Assembly (NCBI RefSeq): GCF_004328075.1
Contig: NZ_SJFN01000004.1
Span: 1 to 64,000, forward strand
Direction: 5' to 3'
DNA length: 64,000 nucleotides
Source of the DNA: Siculibacillus lacustris
GTDB lineage: Bacteria; Pseudomonadota; Alphaproteobacteria; Rhizobiales; Ancalomicrobiaceae
Position numbers and translations under genes: made by a program. Positions 19,462-26,873 of this stretch are shown here, one piece after another; the first letter of the stretch is position 1; each line of letters begins with the position of its first letter. The notes beneath the pieces are model-generated. The model made no database searches, had not been told where the DNA came from, and worked only from the letters and a program-made list of their open reading frames with translations.

Positions 19462-19517
19462 GGCCGGCATCGCCGGGCGCGCGCCGGCGCCGGTCCACGC
19501 CGGCAACCGGGAGGAAC

Positions 19518-19560
19518 ACGAGACCCCGGGCGGAGCCGTCGGCTTCTCCCGGGGTCTCGT
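19518..19560. terminator. Long-stem hairpin between convergent genes
   Basis: A perfect 13-bp stem: 19518-19530 pairs with 19548-19560. It lies between the DUF1269-like gene and the convergent DUF3309 gene. No clear T-run follows, but the position and stem suggest a bidirectional terminator. Confidence 0.6.
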
Positions 19561-19609
19561 TCCGTCGGACGGTCGGTGGCTTCGGCGGCGCGGCGAGGCG
19601 CGCGCCGGA

Positions 19610-19768
19610 TCACAGACGTCCGAGCAGCAGCAGGACGATGACGACCACGATGATCAGGCCGAGGCCGGAGCTGGGGTAGTAGCCCCAGTTGGCGCTGTGC
19701 GGCCAGGTCGGCAGGGCGCCGACCAGGAACAGGACGAGGACGACGAGAAGGATGGTGCCGATGTTCAT
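19610..19768 (-). CDS. DUF3309 small membrane protein
   Basis: A 52-residue protein reading MNIGTILLVVLVLFLVGALP, then TWPHSANWGYYPSSGLG and a second hydrophobic helix ending LLLLGRL. Two helices around a conserved W-P-HS-WGY-PSG loop are the DUF3309 pattern. The family is common in Hyphomicrobiales next to stress and envelope genes; function is unknown. ATG 19768 has GAGGAG 8 bases upstream. It lies 78 bp after the PRC-barrel gene on the same strand. Confidence 0.85.
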   Translation of the reverse strand: MNIGTILLVVLVLFLVGALPTWPHSANWGYYPSSGLGLIIVVVIVLLLLGRL

Positions 19769-19846
19769 GGGGAGACTCCTCGGGCGGGACGGAGGGAGGT
19801 CGGGGCGAGGGCGTCGGCGGATCCGACGCGCCCGGCGACCGGGCGA

Positions 19847-20236
19847 TCACTCGGCGTAGAGATAGCCGGGCAGGAGACGCAGCGACTCGCGGGTGGCGCC
19901 GGGCAGGCGCAGATCGCGGTTCTTCACTTCGAGGGCGGAGGCGAGCACCACCACGTAATGGGTGCCGACGCCGAGGAAGCCGCCGACCGAGAGGACCGCA
20001 TAGGGCACCTTGCCGTCGGCGGTGACGATCAGGTCGTCGACGGTGCCGATCTTCTCGCCGGTCTCGCCGACCACCGCGGCGCCGACGATCTTGGTGGTGC
20101 GCCAGCCGGTGGCGAGGGTCGCCGGGTCGATCTTGGTCAGCGCCAGGGTCTGCGGCACGCCCTGGGCCTGGACCGGGGTGGCGAGAGCGGCGGCGACGGC
20201 GGCGGCGCAGGCGGCGAGAACGAACGTGCGGGTCAT
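19847..20236 (-). CDS. Exported PRC-barrel domain protein
   Basis: A 129-residue protein with signal peptide (residues 1-24, ending PVQAQG) and a PRC-barrel domain: GWRTTKIVGAAVVGETGEKIGTVDDLIVTADGKVPYAVLSVGGFLG. Exported PRC-barrel proteins are common in Hyphomicrobiales; a role in envelope or stress binding is assumed, not known. ATG 20236 is preferred over a longer frame because the signal peptide begins there. The recurrent element is about 185 bp upstream in the same orientation, so it and DUF3309 may form one transcript. Confidence 0.82.
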   Translation of the reverse strand: MTRTFVLAACAAAVAAALATPVQAQGVPQTLALTKIDPATLATGWRTTKIVGAAVVGETGEKIGTVDDLIVTADGKVPYAVLSVGGFLGVGTHYVVVLASALEVKNRDLRLPGATRESLRLLPGYLYAE

Positions 20237-20419
20237 GACTCTGCCTTCGGTGGTGTCGACGGACGTCCGCGTCGGGGAGACCGGCGGTCGCGTCGGGGCC
20301 GGCGGGGCGCCGGCGGCCGTGGATCGAGGCCTTCCGCCGGAGCGGCGGCGAGCCTCGATCACGGCCGCGACGGGCGGCCCAGCGTCATCATGGGCCGACG
20401 GCGACGGTGGCGGCAGGAT

Positions 20420-20434
20420 CGGAATGTACTCGAG
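20420..20434 (-). promoter_or_regulatory. Recurrent CTCGAGTACATTCCG element, minus-strand copy
   Basis: Read on the minus strand this is identical to 18747-18761 over 15 bases and to 22 of 23 bases when extended by A, one variable base and CCTGCC. It points at the PRC-barrel gene, about 185 bp away. It lies in the 247-bp gap behind the chemotaxis-kinase fusion gene. Confidence 0.55.
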
Positions 20435-20483
20435 GGGGCGCGGCGATCCCGGCGGATTACGGCGGGCGCCGGGCGGCCGCGCT

Positions 20484-23400
20484 TCAGTCGGCCTCGCCGT
20501 CGCCGGCGGCGAGGGCCAGACGGGCCAGCGCCGGCAGCGACTTGGTGCCGGTCTTGCGCATGATCGAGGCGCGGTGGTTCTCGACGGTGCGCTGGCTGAT
20601 GCCGAGGTCGGCGGCGATGTTCTTGCTCGGGTGGCCGGCCAGGACGAGGTTCATGATCTGATGCTGGCGCGGCGTCAGCACCGCGACATGGTCGGCGGCG
20701 AAACTGCGCCAGGCGGCGAGCTTGCCGATGTCGCGGGCCTGATCGAGGGCGCGCTCGACGCTGGCCAGCAACTCGCCGCGGCCGATCGGCTTCTCGATGA
20801 AGTCGGAGGCGCCGGCCTTCATCGCCGCGACCGCCATCGGCACGTCGGAGTTGCCGGTGATCATGATCGACGGCAGGTTGCGGCCGTCCTCGCGCAGCCG
20901 CGCCAGGAGCTCCAGCCCGCTCATGCCGGGCAGGTAGGCGTCGATCAGCAGGCAGGATTCCGCGCTCGGTCGATGGGCGGCGAGGAAGGCCTCGCAGGAG
21001 GCGAAGTCGCGGACGGTGACGCCCTCGGCCTCCAGCACGTCGCGCAGGGCGGTGCGGACGCCGTCGTCGTCGTCGACCACCCAGACGGTCGGGGCGGGGC
21101 GCCCGGAGGCGGCGGTGATCGCCGGACGCGGGACGACGGCGGCGTGCGAGGCCGCGGCGGCGCCGAGCACGCGGTCGACGATCGCCAGCAGTTCGGGGAG
21201 CCGCACCGGCTTGTCGATGTGGATGCAGTCGTGGAGGGCGATGTCGCGCAAGGTGGCGGTCGAGATGTCGCCGGTCAGGACGATCACCGGCAGGCGGCGG
21301 CCGAGCATCTCGCGCAGCGCCGCGGCGACCTGGAGGCCGTTCATGCCGCGCGGCAGGTTGAAGTCGGCGAGCAACAGGTCGGGGTGGATGGTGCCGCCGG
21401 CGACCAGCGCCAGGGCGGTCGGCCCGTCGGCGCCGGCGGCGACGTGATGGCCGCGACCCTCGAACAGCTGCACCAAGAGTTCGCGCACCTCCGGATCGTC
21501 CTCGACGATAAGCACGCCGCCGGCCCGCGGCGGGGCGGCGGCGGTGTCGACGAGGCTCGGATGGCGCGCCGGCGGGCGCATCACTGCGACGTCGTGGGGC
21601 GACCGGGCGATCGACAGGGCGAAGGTCGAGCCGCGGCCGGGGTGCGAGTGCACGGTGACGGCGTGGCCGAGCAGTTCGCCCAGCCGCCGGACGATCGACA
21701 GGCCGAGCCCGAGGCCGCGGCTGTGTTCGCGCGCGGTGTTGTCGACCTGATGGTATTCCTCGAAGATCGCCTCGATCTGGTCGTCGGCGATGCCGATGCC
21801 GGAGTCGTGGACTTCGATCACCAGGCCGTCGCGGCGGTGGCGGCAGCCGACCAGCACCTTGCCCTTGGGCGTGTATTTGATCGCGTTGGCGATCAGGTTG
21901 CGCAGCATCTGTTCGAGCAGGCGCGGATCGCTGGCGATCACCCGCCGGCAGCCGACCACCTTCAACACCAGGCCCTTGGCCTGGGCATGATAGGTGAATT
22001 CGTCGCGCAGGCGGTCGAGCAGGCGGTCGATCGGGAAGGCCACGACCTCGGCCTGGACGGTTCCCGCCTCGATCTGGTTCATGTCGAGGAGGGTGTTGAT
22101 CATCCCGGTCATGGCGGCCAGCGTCTCGTCGAGACGGGTCACCAGCCGCACCGCCTTCTCGCCCTCGACGGTCTGGGCGAGCAGCCCCTGCAACAGGCAC
22201 AGCGTCTGCAGCGGCTGTCGCAGGTCGTGGCTGGCGGCGGCGAGGAAGCGCGACTTGGCGACGTTGGCGAGGTCGGCCTGGCGTTTGGCCGCCTCCAGCG
22301 CTTCGGCGTTGTGCTTGCGCTGGGTGATGTCGACGAAGGTGATGACCACGCCGGCGACCTGGTCGTCGAGGGTGCGATAGGGCAGGACGCGGCGCAGGAA
22401 CCACACGCCGCTGCGGGTCTCGATCTCGCGCTCGATCGGGGTCAGGGCCCTGAGCACCCGCGCGGCGTCGCTGGCCAGAGCGGCATCGGCAGACAGCGAA
22501 TGGAGGTCGGCGAGCGGCCGGCCGACGTCGCCGGGGATCACCGCGAACAGCGACTTGGTGGCCGGCGTGAAGAAGCGGATGGCGAGATCGAGATCGAGAA
22601 AGATGGTCGCGACGTCGGTCGAATAGAGCACGTTCTGGAGATCGTTGGAGGTGGTCCGCTGGCGCTCCAGCGTCTCCTGCAATTGACTGTTGAGGGCGGT
22701 CAGCTCCTCGTTGAGCGACTGCAGCTCCTCCTTGGAGGTCAGCAGTTCCTCGTTGGAGGACTGGTACTCCTCGTTGATCGACAGGGCCTCTTCGTTGATC
22801 GCCTTCTGCTCCTCGCTGGAAAGCTCGAGGTTGCGGACCGCATCGCCGAGGTCCTTGCGCGTCGCCTCGAGGTCGCGTTCCAGCTCGGCGACTCGCGGCA
22901 GATCCTCGGCGGGGATCGCGCTCGCCGGGCGGGCGGCGTCCCGCAGGGCGTCGAGGAAACAGACCAGCAGCAACGTCTCGCCTTCGTAGGCGAGCGGCTG
23001 CAGTTCGATGGAGAAGGTGCGCTCGACGCCGGCCTCGTCCCGGCGACCACCGCCGACCACCACCGGTGCGGCCTCGCGCAGCGCCTGCACCACCGCCGCC
23101 TCGAACCGCGACCTGAGGTTCTGCGGCATCATCGCGACGAGATCATGGGACGGGTAGCCGGGTGGGACGCGCAGGTAGCGATCGGTGGGGCCGAGCGAAT
23201 AGAGGCATTCGTGCTTGCGGTTGATCAACACCGCGGCCGGGGCGTAGGTCTCCATCACCTGTCGGCGGCAGAGATCGGCGAGGGCCATGCGGCGACCCTG
23301 GAGCTGGTCGGGTTCGCGCCGCGGCGGGCCGCGACCGGAGTCCGGCGGGGGCAGGGCGAAGGCGACGCCACCGGCGCGACTGCGGCCGGTGCGGCGATAG

Positions 23401-24878
23401 AGGCGCTCGGCCTTGGACGTCACCTCGAAGGATCCGTCGCCGGCGGCGATGGTCTCGGCGTTGCCGAGCAACAGGATGCCGCCGTCGCGCAGCGCGAAGT
23501 GGAACAGCGCGACGACCTTGGTCTGCGCTTCGGGGCCGAGATAGATCAGCAGGTTGCGGCAGGAGATCATGTCGAGGCGGGAGAACGGCGGATCGATCAG
23601 CACGTCCTGGACGGTGAAGACCACGGCGGCGCGCAGTTCCGGCGACACGCGATAGCCGTGGGCGACCTTGACGAAGAAGCGGGTGAGGCGCTCCGGCGAC
23701 ACGTCGGCGACGATGGTTTCGGGATAGAAGCCCTCGCGGGCGGTCGCCACCGCATCGGCGTCGACGTCGGAGGCGAAGACCTGGAGCTCGAGCTTGTGCA
23801 GGGTGGCGCCGTCCTGTTCGAGGAACAGCATCGCCAGGGAATAGGCCTCTTCGCCGGTGCTGCAGCCGGCGATCCAGATCCGCAGCGGGTGTCCCGCCAC
23901 CCGGTCGCGCACCAGGGCGGGGACGACCCGCTCGGCGACCGCCGCGAACACCTCGGGGTCGCGGAAGAAGCGGGTGACGTTGATCAGCAGATCCTTGGCG
24001 AGCAGATCGAGTTCGCCGTCGTCGCTGCGCAGGCGTTCGAGATAACGGTAGACGTCGCCGCTGCGCAGCCCGCCGACGCCCATGCGGCGCTCGATCCTCC
24101 GGCGCAGCGTGCCCGTCTTGTAGAGCGTGAAATCGTGGGCGGTGCGGGTGCGCAGGAGAGCGACGATCTCGGGCAGGCGCGCCTGGACGCTCGGGGGCAG
24201 CACGACCGGCTCGCGAGCTGCGCCGCTGCCGTGGATGTGGTCGGCGAGCGCCGCGGGGATGGCGGCGAGTCCGGCGATCTGATCGACCAGGCCGGTGGCG
24301 ATGGCGGCGCGCGGCATGCCGTCCCAGCCCGCCTCGGCGGGGTCCTGGACCAGCACCAGGCCGCCGGCCTCGTGGATCGAGACGAGCCCGAGGCTGCCGT
24401 CGCTGCCGCTGCCCGACAGGACGATGCAGGCGGCGCGCGATCCGCAGGCACTCGCGAGCGAATGCAGCAGGAAGTCGAAGGGCAGGCGGGCGCCGTGGCG
24501 CTCCAGCGGTTCGGAGAGGTGGAGACAGCCGCCGGCGACCGCGAGATGGCGGCCGGGCGCGATCACATAGAGATGTTCGGCGGCGATCGGCATGCCTTCG
24601 GTCGCCTGAACCACGGTCATCGAGGTGTGGCCGCCGAGCAGGTCGACCATCAGGCTGGCGTGATTGGGCTCGAGATGGAGGACCAGCACGAAGGCGGCGC
24701 CGGTCTTGGCCGGCAGCACCCGCAACAGGTTGCGGACCGCCTCGAGGCCGCCCGCCGAGGCGCCGATTCCGACGATCGCGAGATCGCCGTCGGGCCGCGC
24801 CGCGGCGTCCACGGGCGGGCTTCCGCCGGCGGGCGTCCGCCGGGGCGTCGCGGCCGGACGAGGGGGAGTTCGGGGCAT
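20484..24878 (-). CDS. CheB-CheR-PAS-histidine kinase-REC-REC-LuxR HTH fusion protein
   Basis: A 1464-residue cytoplasmic signalling protein. Order: CheB methylesterase (about 32-215; GIGASAGG Ser41), CheR methyltransferase (about 238-495; IWIAGCSTGEEAYS SAM site), PAS region, a coiled coil of NEE/SNEEL/KEEL repeats (about 685-740), PAS (740-850), HisKA with ASHDLRQPL (His884), HATPase (to about 1100), receiver 1 (Asp1172), receiver 2 (Asp1313) and a FixJ/LuxR helix-turn-helix (1401-1455, SQRTVENHRASIMRKTG). CheB/CheR-PAS-kinase hybrids are known; adding a FixJ-like output in the same chain is rare. ATG 24878 is the likely start; a TTG at 24923 is possible. The input is unknown. Confidence 0.9.
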   Translation of the reverse strand: MPRTPPRPAATPRRTPAGGSPPVDAAARPDGDLAIVGIGASAGGLEAVRNLLRVLPAKTGAAFVLVLHLEPNHASLMVDLLGGHTSMTVVQATEGMPIAAEHLYVIAPGRHLAVAGGCLHLSEPLERHGARLPFDFLLHSLASACGSRAACIVLSGSGSDGSLGLVSIHEAGGLVLVQDPAEAGWDGMPRAAIATGLVDQIAGLAAIPAALADHIHGSGAAREPVVLPPSVQARLPEIVALLRTRTAHDFTLYKTGTLRRRIERRMGVGGLRSGDVYRYLERLRSDDGELDLLAKDLLINVTRFFRDPEVFAAVAERVVPALVRDRVAGHPLRIWIAGCSTGEEAYSLAMLFLEQDGATLHKLELQVFASDVDADAVATAREGFYPETIVADVSPERLTRFFVKVAHGYRVSPELRAAVVFTVQDVLIDPPFSRLDMISCRNLLIYLGPEAQTKVVALFHFALRDGGILLLGNAETIAAGDGSFEVTSKAERLYRRTGRSRAGGVAFALPPPDSGRGPPRREPDQLQGRRMALADLCRRQVMETYAPAAVLINRKHECLYSLGPTDRYLRVPPGYPSHDLVAMMPQNLRSRFEAAVVQALREAAPVVVGGGRRDEAGVERTFSIELQPLAYEGETLLLVCFLDALRDAARPASAIPAEDLPRVAELERDLEATRKDLGDAVRNLELSSEEQKAINEEALSINEEYQSSNEELLTSKEELQSLNEELTALNSQLQETLERQRTTSNDLQNVLYSTDVATIFLDLDLAIRFFTPATKSLFAVIPGDVGRPLADLHSLSADAALASDAARVLRALTPIEREIETRSGVWFLRRVLPYRTLDDQVAGVVITFVDITQRKHNAEALEAAKRQADLANVAKSRFLAAASHDLRQPLQTLCLLQGLLAQTVEGEKAVRLVTRLDETLAAMTGMINTLLDMNQIEAGTVQAEVVAFPIDRLLDRLRDEFTYHAQAKGLVLKVVGCRRVIASDPRLLEQMLRNLIANAIKYTPKGKVLVGCRHRRDGLVIEVHDSGIGIADDQIEAIFEEYHQVDNTAREHSRGLGLGLSIVRRLGELLGHAVTVHSHPGRGSTFALSIARSPHDVAVMRPPARHPSLVDTAAAPPRAGGVLIVEDDPEVRELLVQLFEGRGHHVAAGADGPTALALVAGGTIHPDLLLADFNLPRGMNGLQVAAALREMLGRRLPVIVLTGDISTATLRDIALHDCIHIDKPVRLPELLAIVDRVLGAAAASHAAVVPRPAITAASGRPAPTVWVVDDDDGVRTALRDVLEAEGVTVRDFASCEAFLAAHRPSAESCLLIDAYLPGMSGLELLARLREDGRNLPSIMITGNSDVPMAVAAMKAGASDFIEKPIGRGELLASVERALDQARDIGKLAAWRSFAADHVAVLTPRQHQIMNLVLAGHPSKNIAADLGISQRTVENHRASIMRKTGTKSLPALARLALAAGDGEAD

Positions 24879-25383
24879 GGGACGATCTCGGGGCGCCTTC
24901 GGGACGGTGGGTGCCGGACGCAATCATAGCATGAATACCAGCACCTCGCCCGAAATTCGGAGCCGATTCCGCGGTGGCATATCCAAAGTGTCATAGAACA
25001 ATTCGGCCCGACGTTGCGTCATGCCTCGGTTTCGGTACGATCGTCGCCCGCCGGAGACCGGCAATGATTTCAGTCCGACATTCCACCGTCGAAGGTTCGT
25101 CTGATCGGGCGGCGGGTTCGATTTTCCGAGACGAGCGATGACGGAGCGAAGACGATCCGCGCGAGGATCGCAGGTCGGCCCGCCGCGGCCCGGCGAGGGG
25201 CGGTCCGGCGCGGGCGGGGGCGTCGAAAACCGATTGAGTAGTTTCCGATCCTGCCGGCTCGCTCGGGCCCTGCGCTAAGATCTCCTCCGAAATCTTCTCG
25301 ATCCGCACCGCTGGTCGCGTCGGTCGCCGTCGGCGATCGCCGCACGATCCTGCTCGGATCGACCACCTCTCGGAGGTCCAACC
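24879..25383. other. 505-bp divergent intergenic region
   Basis: No convincing gene is seen. The left part (24900-25000) is the least GC-rich and probably carries the kinase-fusion promoter. The right part holds one copy of the recurrent element (25234-25248) oriented toward dps. Short open frames on the minus strand here have no recognisable domain and were not called. Confidence 0.6.
25234..25248 (+). promoter_or_regulatory. Recurrent GAGTA-TTCCGA element upstream of dps
   Basis: GAGTAGTTTCCGATCCTGCC at 25236-25255 matches the 18.7-kb copy except at three places. A CTAAGA sequence starts 39 bases downstream of the GAGTA start, comparable to CTTAGG at 38 bases in the 18.7-kb copy. It lies 136 bp before the dps start on the same strand. 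Confidence 0.5.
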
Positions 25384-25863
25384 ATGCATCCGACCCACAA
25401 CACGCTGTCAGAGAACATCCGCACCCAGTCGGTCGAACTGTTGAACAAGCATCTGGCCGCGGCGATCGACCTGCAGGCCCAGGTCAAGCAGGCCCATTGG
25501 AACGTGCGCGGACCGACCTTCATCGCGGTGCACGAACTGTTCGATCGGGTCGCCGGAGAAGTCGGGGCCTATTCCGACCAGCTCGCCGAACGGGCCGGCG
25601 GATTGGGCGGCACGGCGCACGGCACCGTCCAGGTCGCCGCCGAGCGGTCGTTCCTGATCCCCTACGACCTCGGGGTCGCCGACGAGAACAGCCATCTGTT
25701 CGCCGTGTCGGTGGCGCTCGCCGCCTTCGGTCAGTCGGCCCGCGAGGCGATCGGCCTGTCGGCCGGCTTCGGCGACGTCGATACGTCCGACCTGTTCACC
25801 GAAGTGTCCCGCGGCATCGATCGGCAACTGTGGTTCGTCGAATCCCAGACCGCCCCGAAGTGA
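25384..25863 (+). CDS. dps: Dps-family ferritin-like DNA-protection protein
   Basis: A 159-residue Dps protein, which assembles into 12-subunit shells that oxidise and store iron and protect DNA. The four ferroxidase residues fit the family spacing: His38 (QAHWNVRG), His50, Asp65 and Glu69 (YSDQLAER). The N-terminal tail is short with no lysine cluster, so DNA binding may be weak. It has its own promoter region with a copy of the recurrent element; a GGAGG-like site precedes the ATG. It fits the stress theme of the island. Confidence 0.93.
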   Translation: MHPTHNTLSENIRTQSVELLNKHLAAAIDLQAQVKQAHWNVRGPTFIAVHELFDRVAGEVGAYSDQLAERAGGLGGTAHGTVQVAAERSFLIPYDLGVADENSHLFAVSVALAAFGQSAREAIGLSAGFGDVDTSDLFTEVSRGIDRQLWFVESQTAPK

Positions 25864-25940
25864 TCCCGCTCTCGCGAATCGGGGACGGCCGTCGGCGGTT
25901 CCCGGGATTCCCGCCTCTCTCTCCTCAAAGGACGTCCCCC

Positions 25941-26216
25941 ATGAAGATCGTCATCCTCCTGAGCGCCGTGGCGCTGATTCTCGGCGGCTGTGCCAACGCC
26001 CGTGACACCCGCATGGCCGAAGGTGCCGGCATCGGCGGCGTCGGCGGCGCGATCATCGGCGGCGTCGCCTCCAATTCGGTCGGCGGTGCCCTGGTCGGCG
26101 GTGTCGCCGGGGCGGCGGTCGGCGCAGTGGTCGCCGATGCGACCCGTCCGCGCCACGCCCAGCGCTACTGCTACCACAGCGACACGCTCGATCGCCGCGT
26201 CTGCCGCTACCGCTGA
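25941..26216 (+). CDS. Small glycine-zipper lipoprotein
   Basis: A 91-residue predicted lipoprotein. The signal MKIVILLSAVALILGGC has the acylated Cys at residue 17. A glycine-zipper 2TM-like region (about 29-66: GGVGGAIIGGVASNSVGGALVGGVAGAAVGAVV) follows, then an Arg/Tyr/Cys tail with two cysteines. It resembles OsmB/SlyB-type envelope lipoproteins. It lies 77 bp after dps and may share its transcript. Confidence 0.8.
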   Translation: MKIVILLSAVALILGGCANARDTRMAEGAGIGGVGGAIIGGVASNSVGGALVGGVAGAAVGAVVADATRPRHAQRYCYHSDTLDRRVCRYR

Positions 26217-26246
26217 CCCCGGTCGACGACCGACGACCCCACTGAT

Positions 26247-26277
26247 CCCCGGCGCGTCCATCCCCCGCGCGCCGGGG
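26247..26277 (+). terminator. Hairpin after the lipoprotein gene
   Basis: A 10-bp GC stem pairs 26247-26256 with 26268-26277, 30 bases after the stop codon. No T-run follows, so termination strength is uncertain. Confidence 0.45.
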
Positions 26278-26362
26278 GGCCTACTGCTCCCGTCCCCTCC
26301 GGGGGCGGGGGTCGGCCGTCGCGCCCTCACCGGGTGCCGCCGCAGCCTGCCGGAGCTCTTCG

Positions 26363-26512
26363 ATGATGTCCCGCAATCTCGTCTCGGCGGTCGCCGCGAT
26401 CCTGGTGATCGCCGTCGCCGTTCTCGGCTACCAGCTCTATCGTGAACGCCACCGTCCCGAAGGGGTGGAGATCCGAGTCGACGACCACGGATTGACGATC
26501 GAGAAGCGCTGA
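26363..26512 (+). CDS. Small single-helix membrane protein
   Basis: A 49-residue product, MMSRNLVSAVAAILVIAVAV followed by LGYQLYRERHRP and the tail EGVEIRVDDHGLTIEKR. One transmembrane helix (about 5-24) is followed by a short charged cytoplasmic or periplasmic tail. GGAG lies 7 bases before the first of two adjacent ATG codons. Function unknown; the shape recalls small envelope proteins often found in alphaproteobacteria. Confidence 0.65.
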   Translation: MMSRNLVSAVAAILVIAVAVLGYQLYRERHRPEGVEIRVDDHGLTIEKR

Positions 26513-26589
26513 CGCCACTCCGTGTGACGACGACGCGACGATGCCGTCGCGGTAGAATGCCGATACGGCCCCAGACAGGAACCACAGCC

Positions 26590-26805
26590 ATGGACCCGTT
26601 GTTCGCGATCGGCGACTCCGTCAGCTACGGCGACCGTCATGAAGGCCGGTCGCTCCACTTCACGGTGGTCAAGGTCATGCCGGTCGAGCATGCCGTGCAG
26701 ACCTATCGGATCCGCGACGACGGCGAGGCCTTCGAGCGGGCGGTGCCGGAATCGGCGCTGACCCGCATCGAAGCCTCGCCCGAGGCGAAGCTGTTCGATC
26801 ACTGA
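26590..26805 (+). CDS. Hypothetical 71-residue protein
   Basis: A short soluble protein, MDPLFAIGDSVSYGDRHEGRSLHFTVVKVMPVE at the start and a charged tail. The FAIGDSVSY opening and alternating hydrophobic pattern suggest a small SH3-like beta barrel, but no family is recognised. AGGA lies 11 bases before the ATG. It is placed between stress-type small proteins and the magnesium P-ATPase. Confidence 0.6.
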   Translation: MDPLFAIGDSVSYGDRHEGRSLHFTVVKVMPVEHAVQTYRIRDDGEAFERAVPESALTRIEASPEAKLFDH

Positions 26806-26873
26806 CCGCGCCGGGCGCGCCGCCGCCGCGCCCCTCGCCTTCGCGGTATCCCCGGGCGGCGCGAGGGCCTGTC

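Noticed and set aside
20010-24929. A 1639-codon open frame on the plus strand
   Set aside because: It is antisense to the CheB-CheR-kinase fusion gene and the PRC-barrel gene, whose domains are intact. Its composition is the same low-complexity type.
24991-25398. Open frames of 103-135 codons on the minus strand before dps
   Set aside because: No domain, no ribosome binding site, and they overlap the dps promoter region and the recurrent element.
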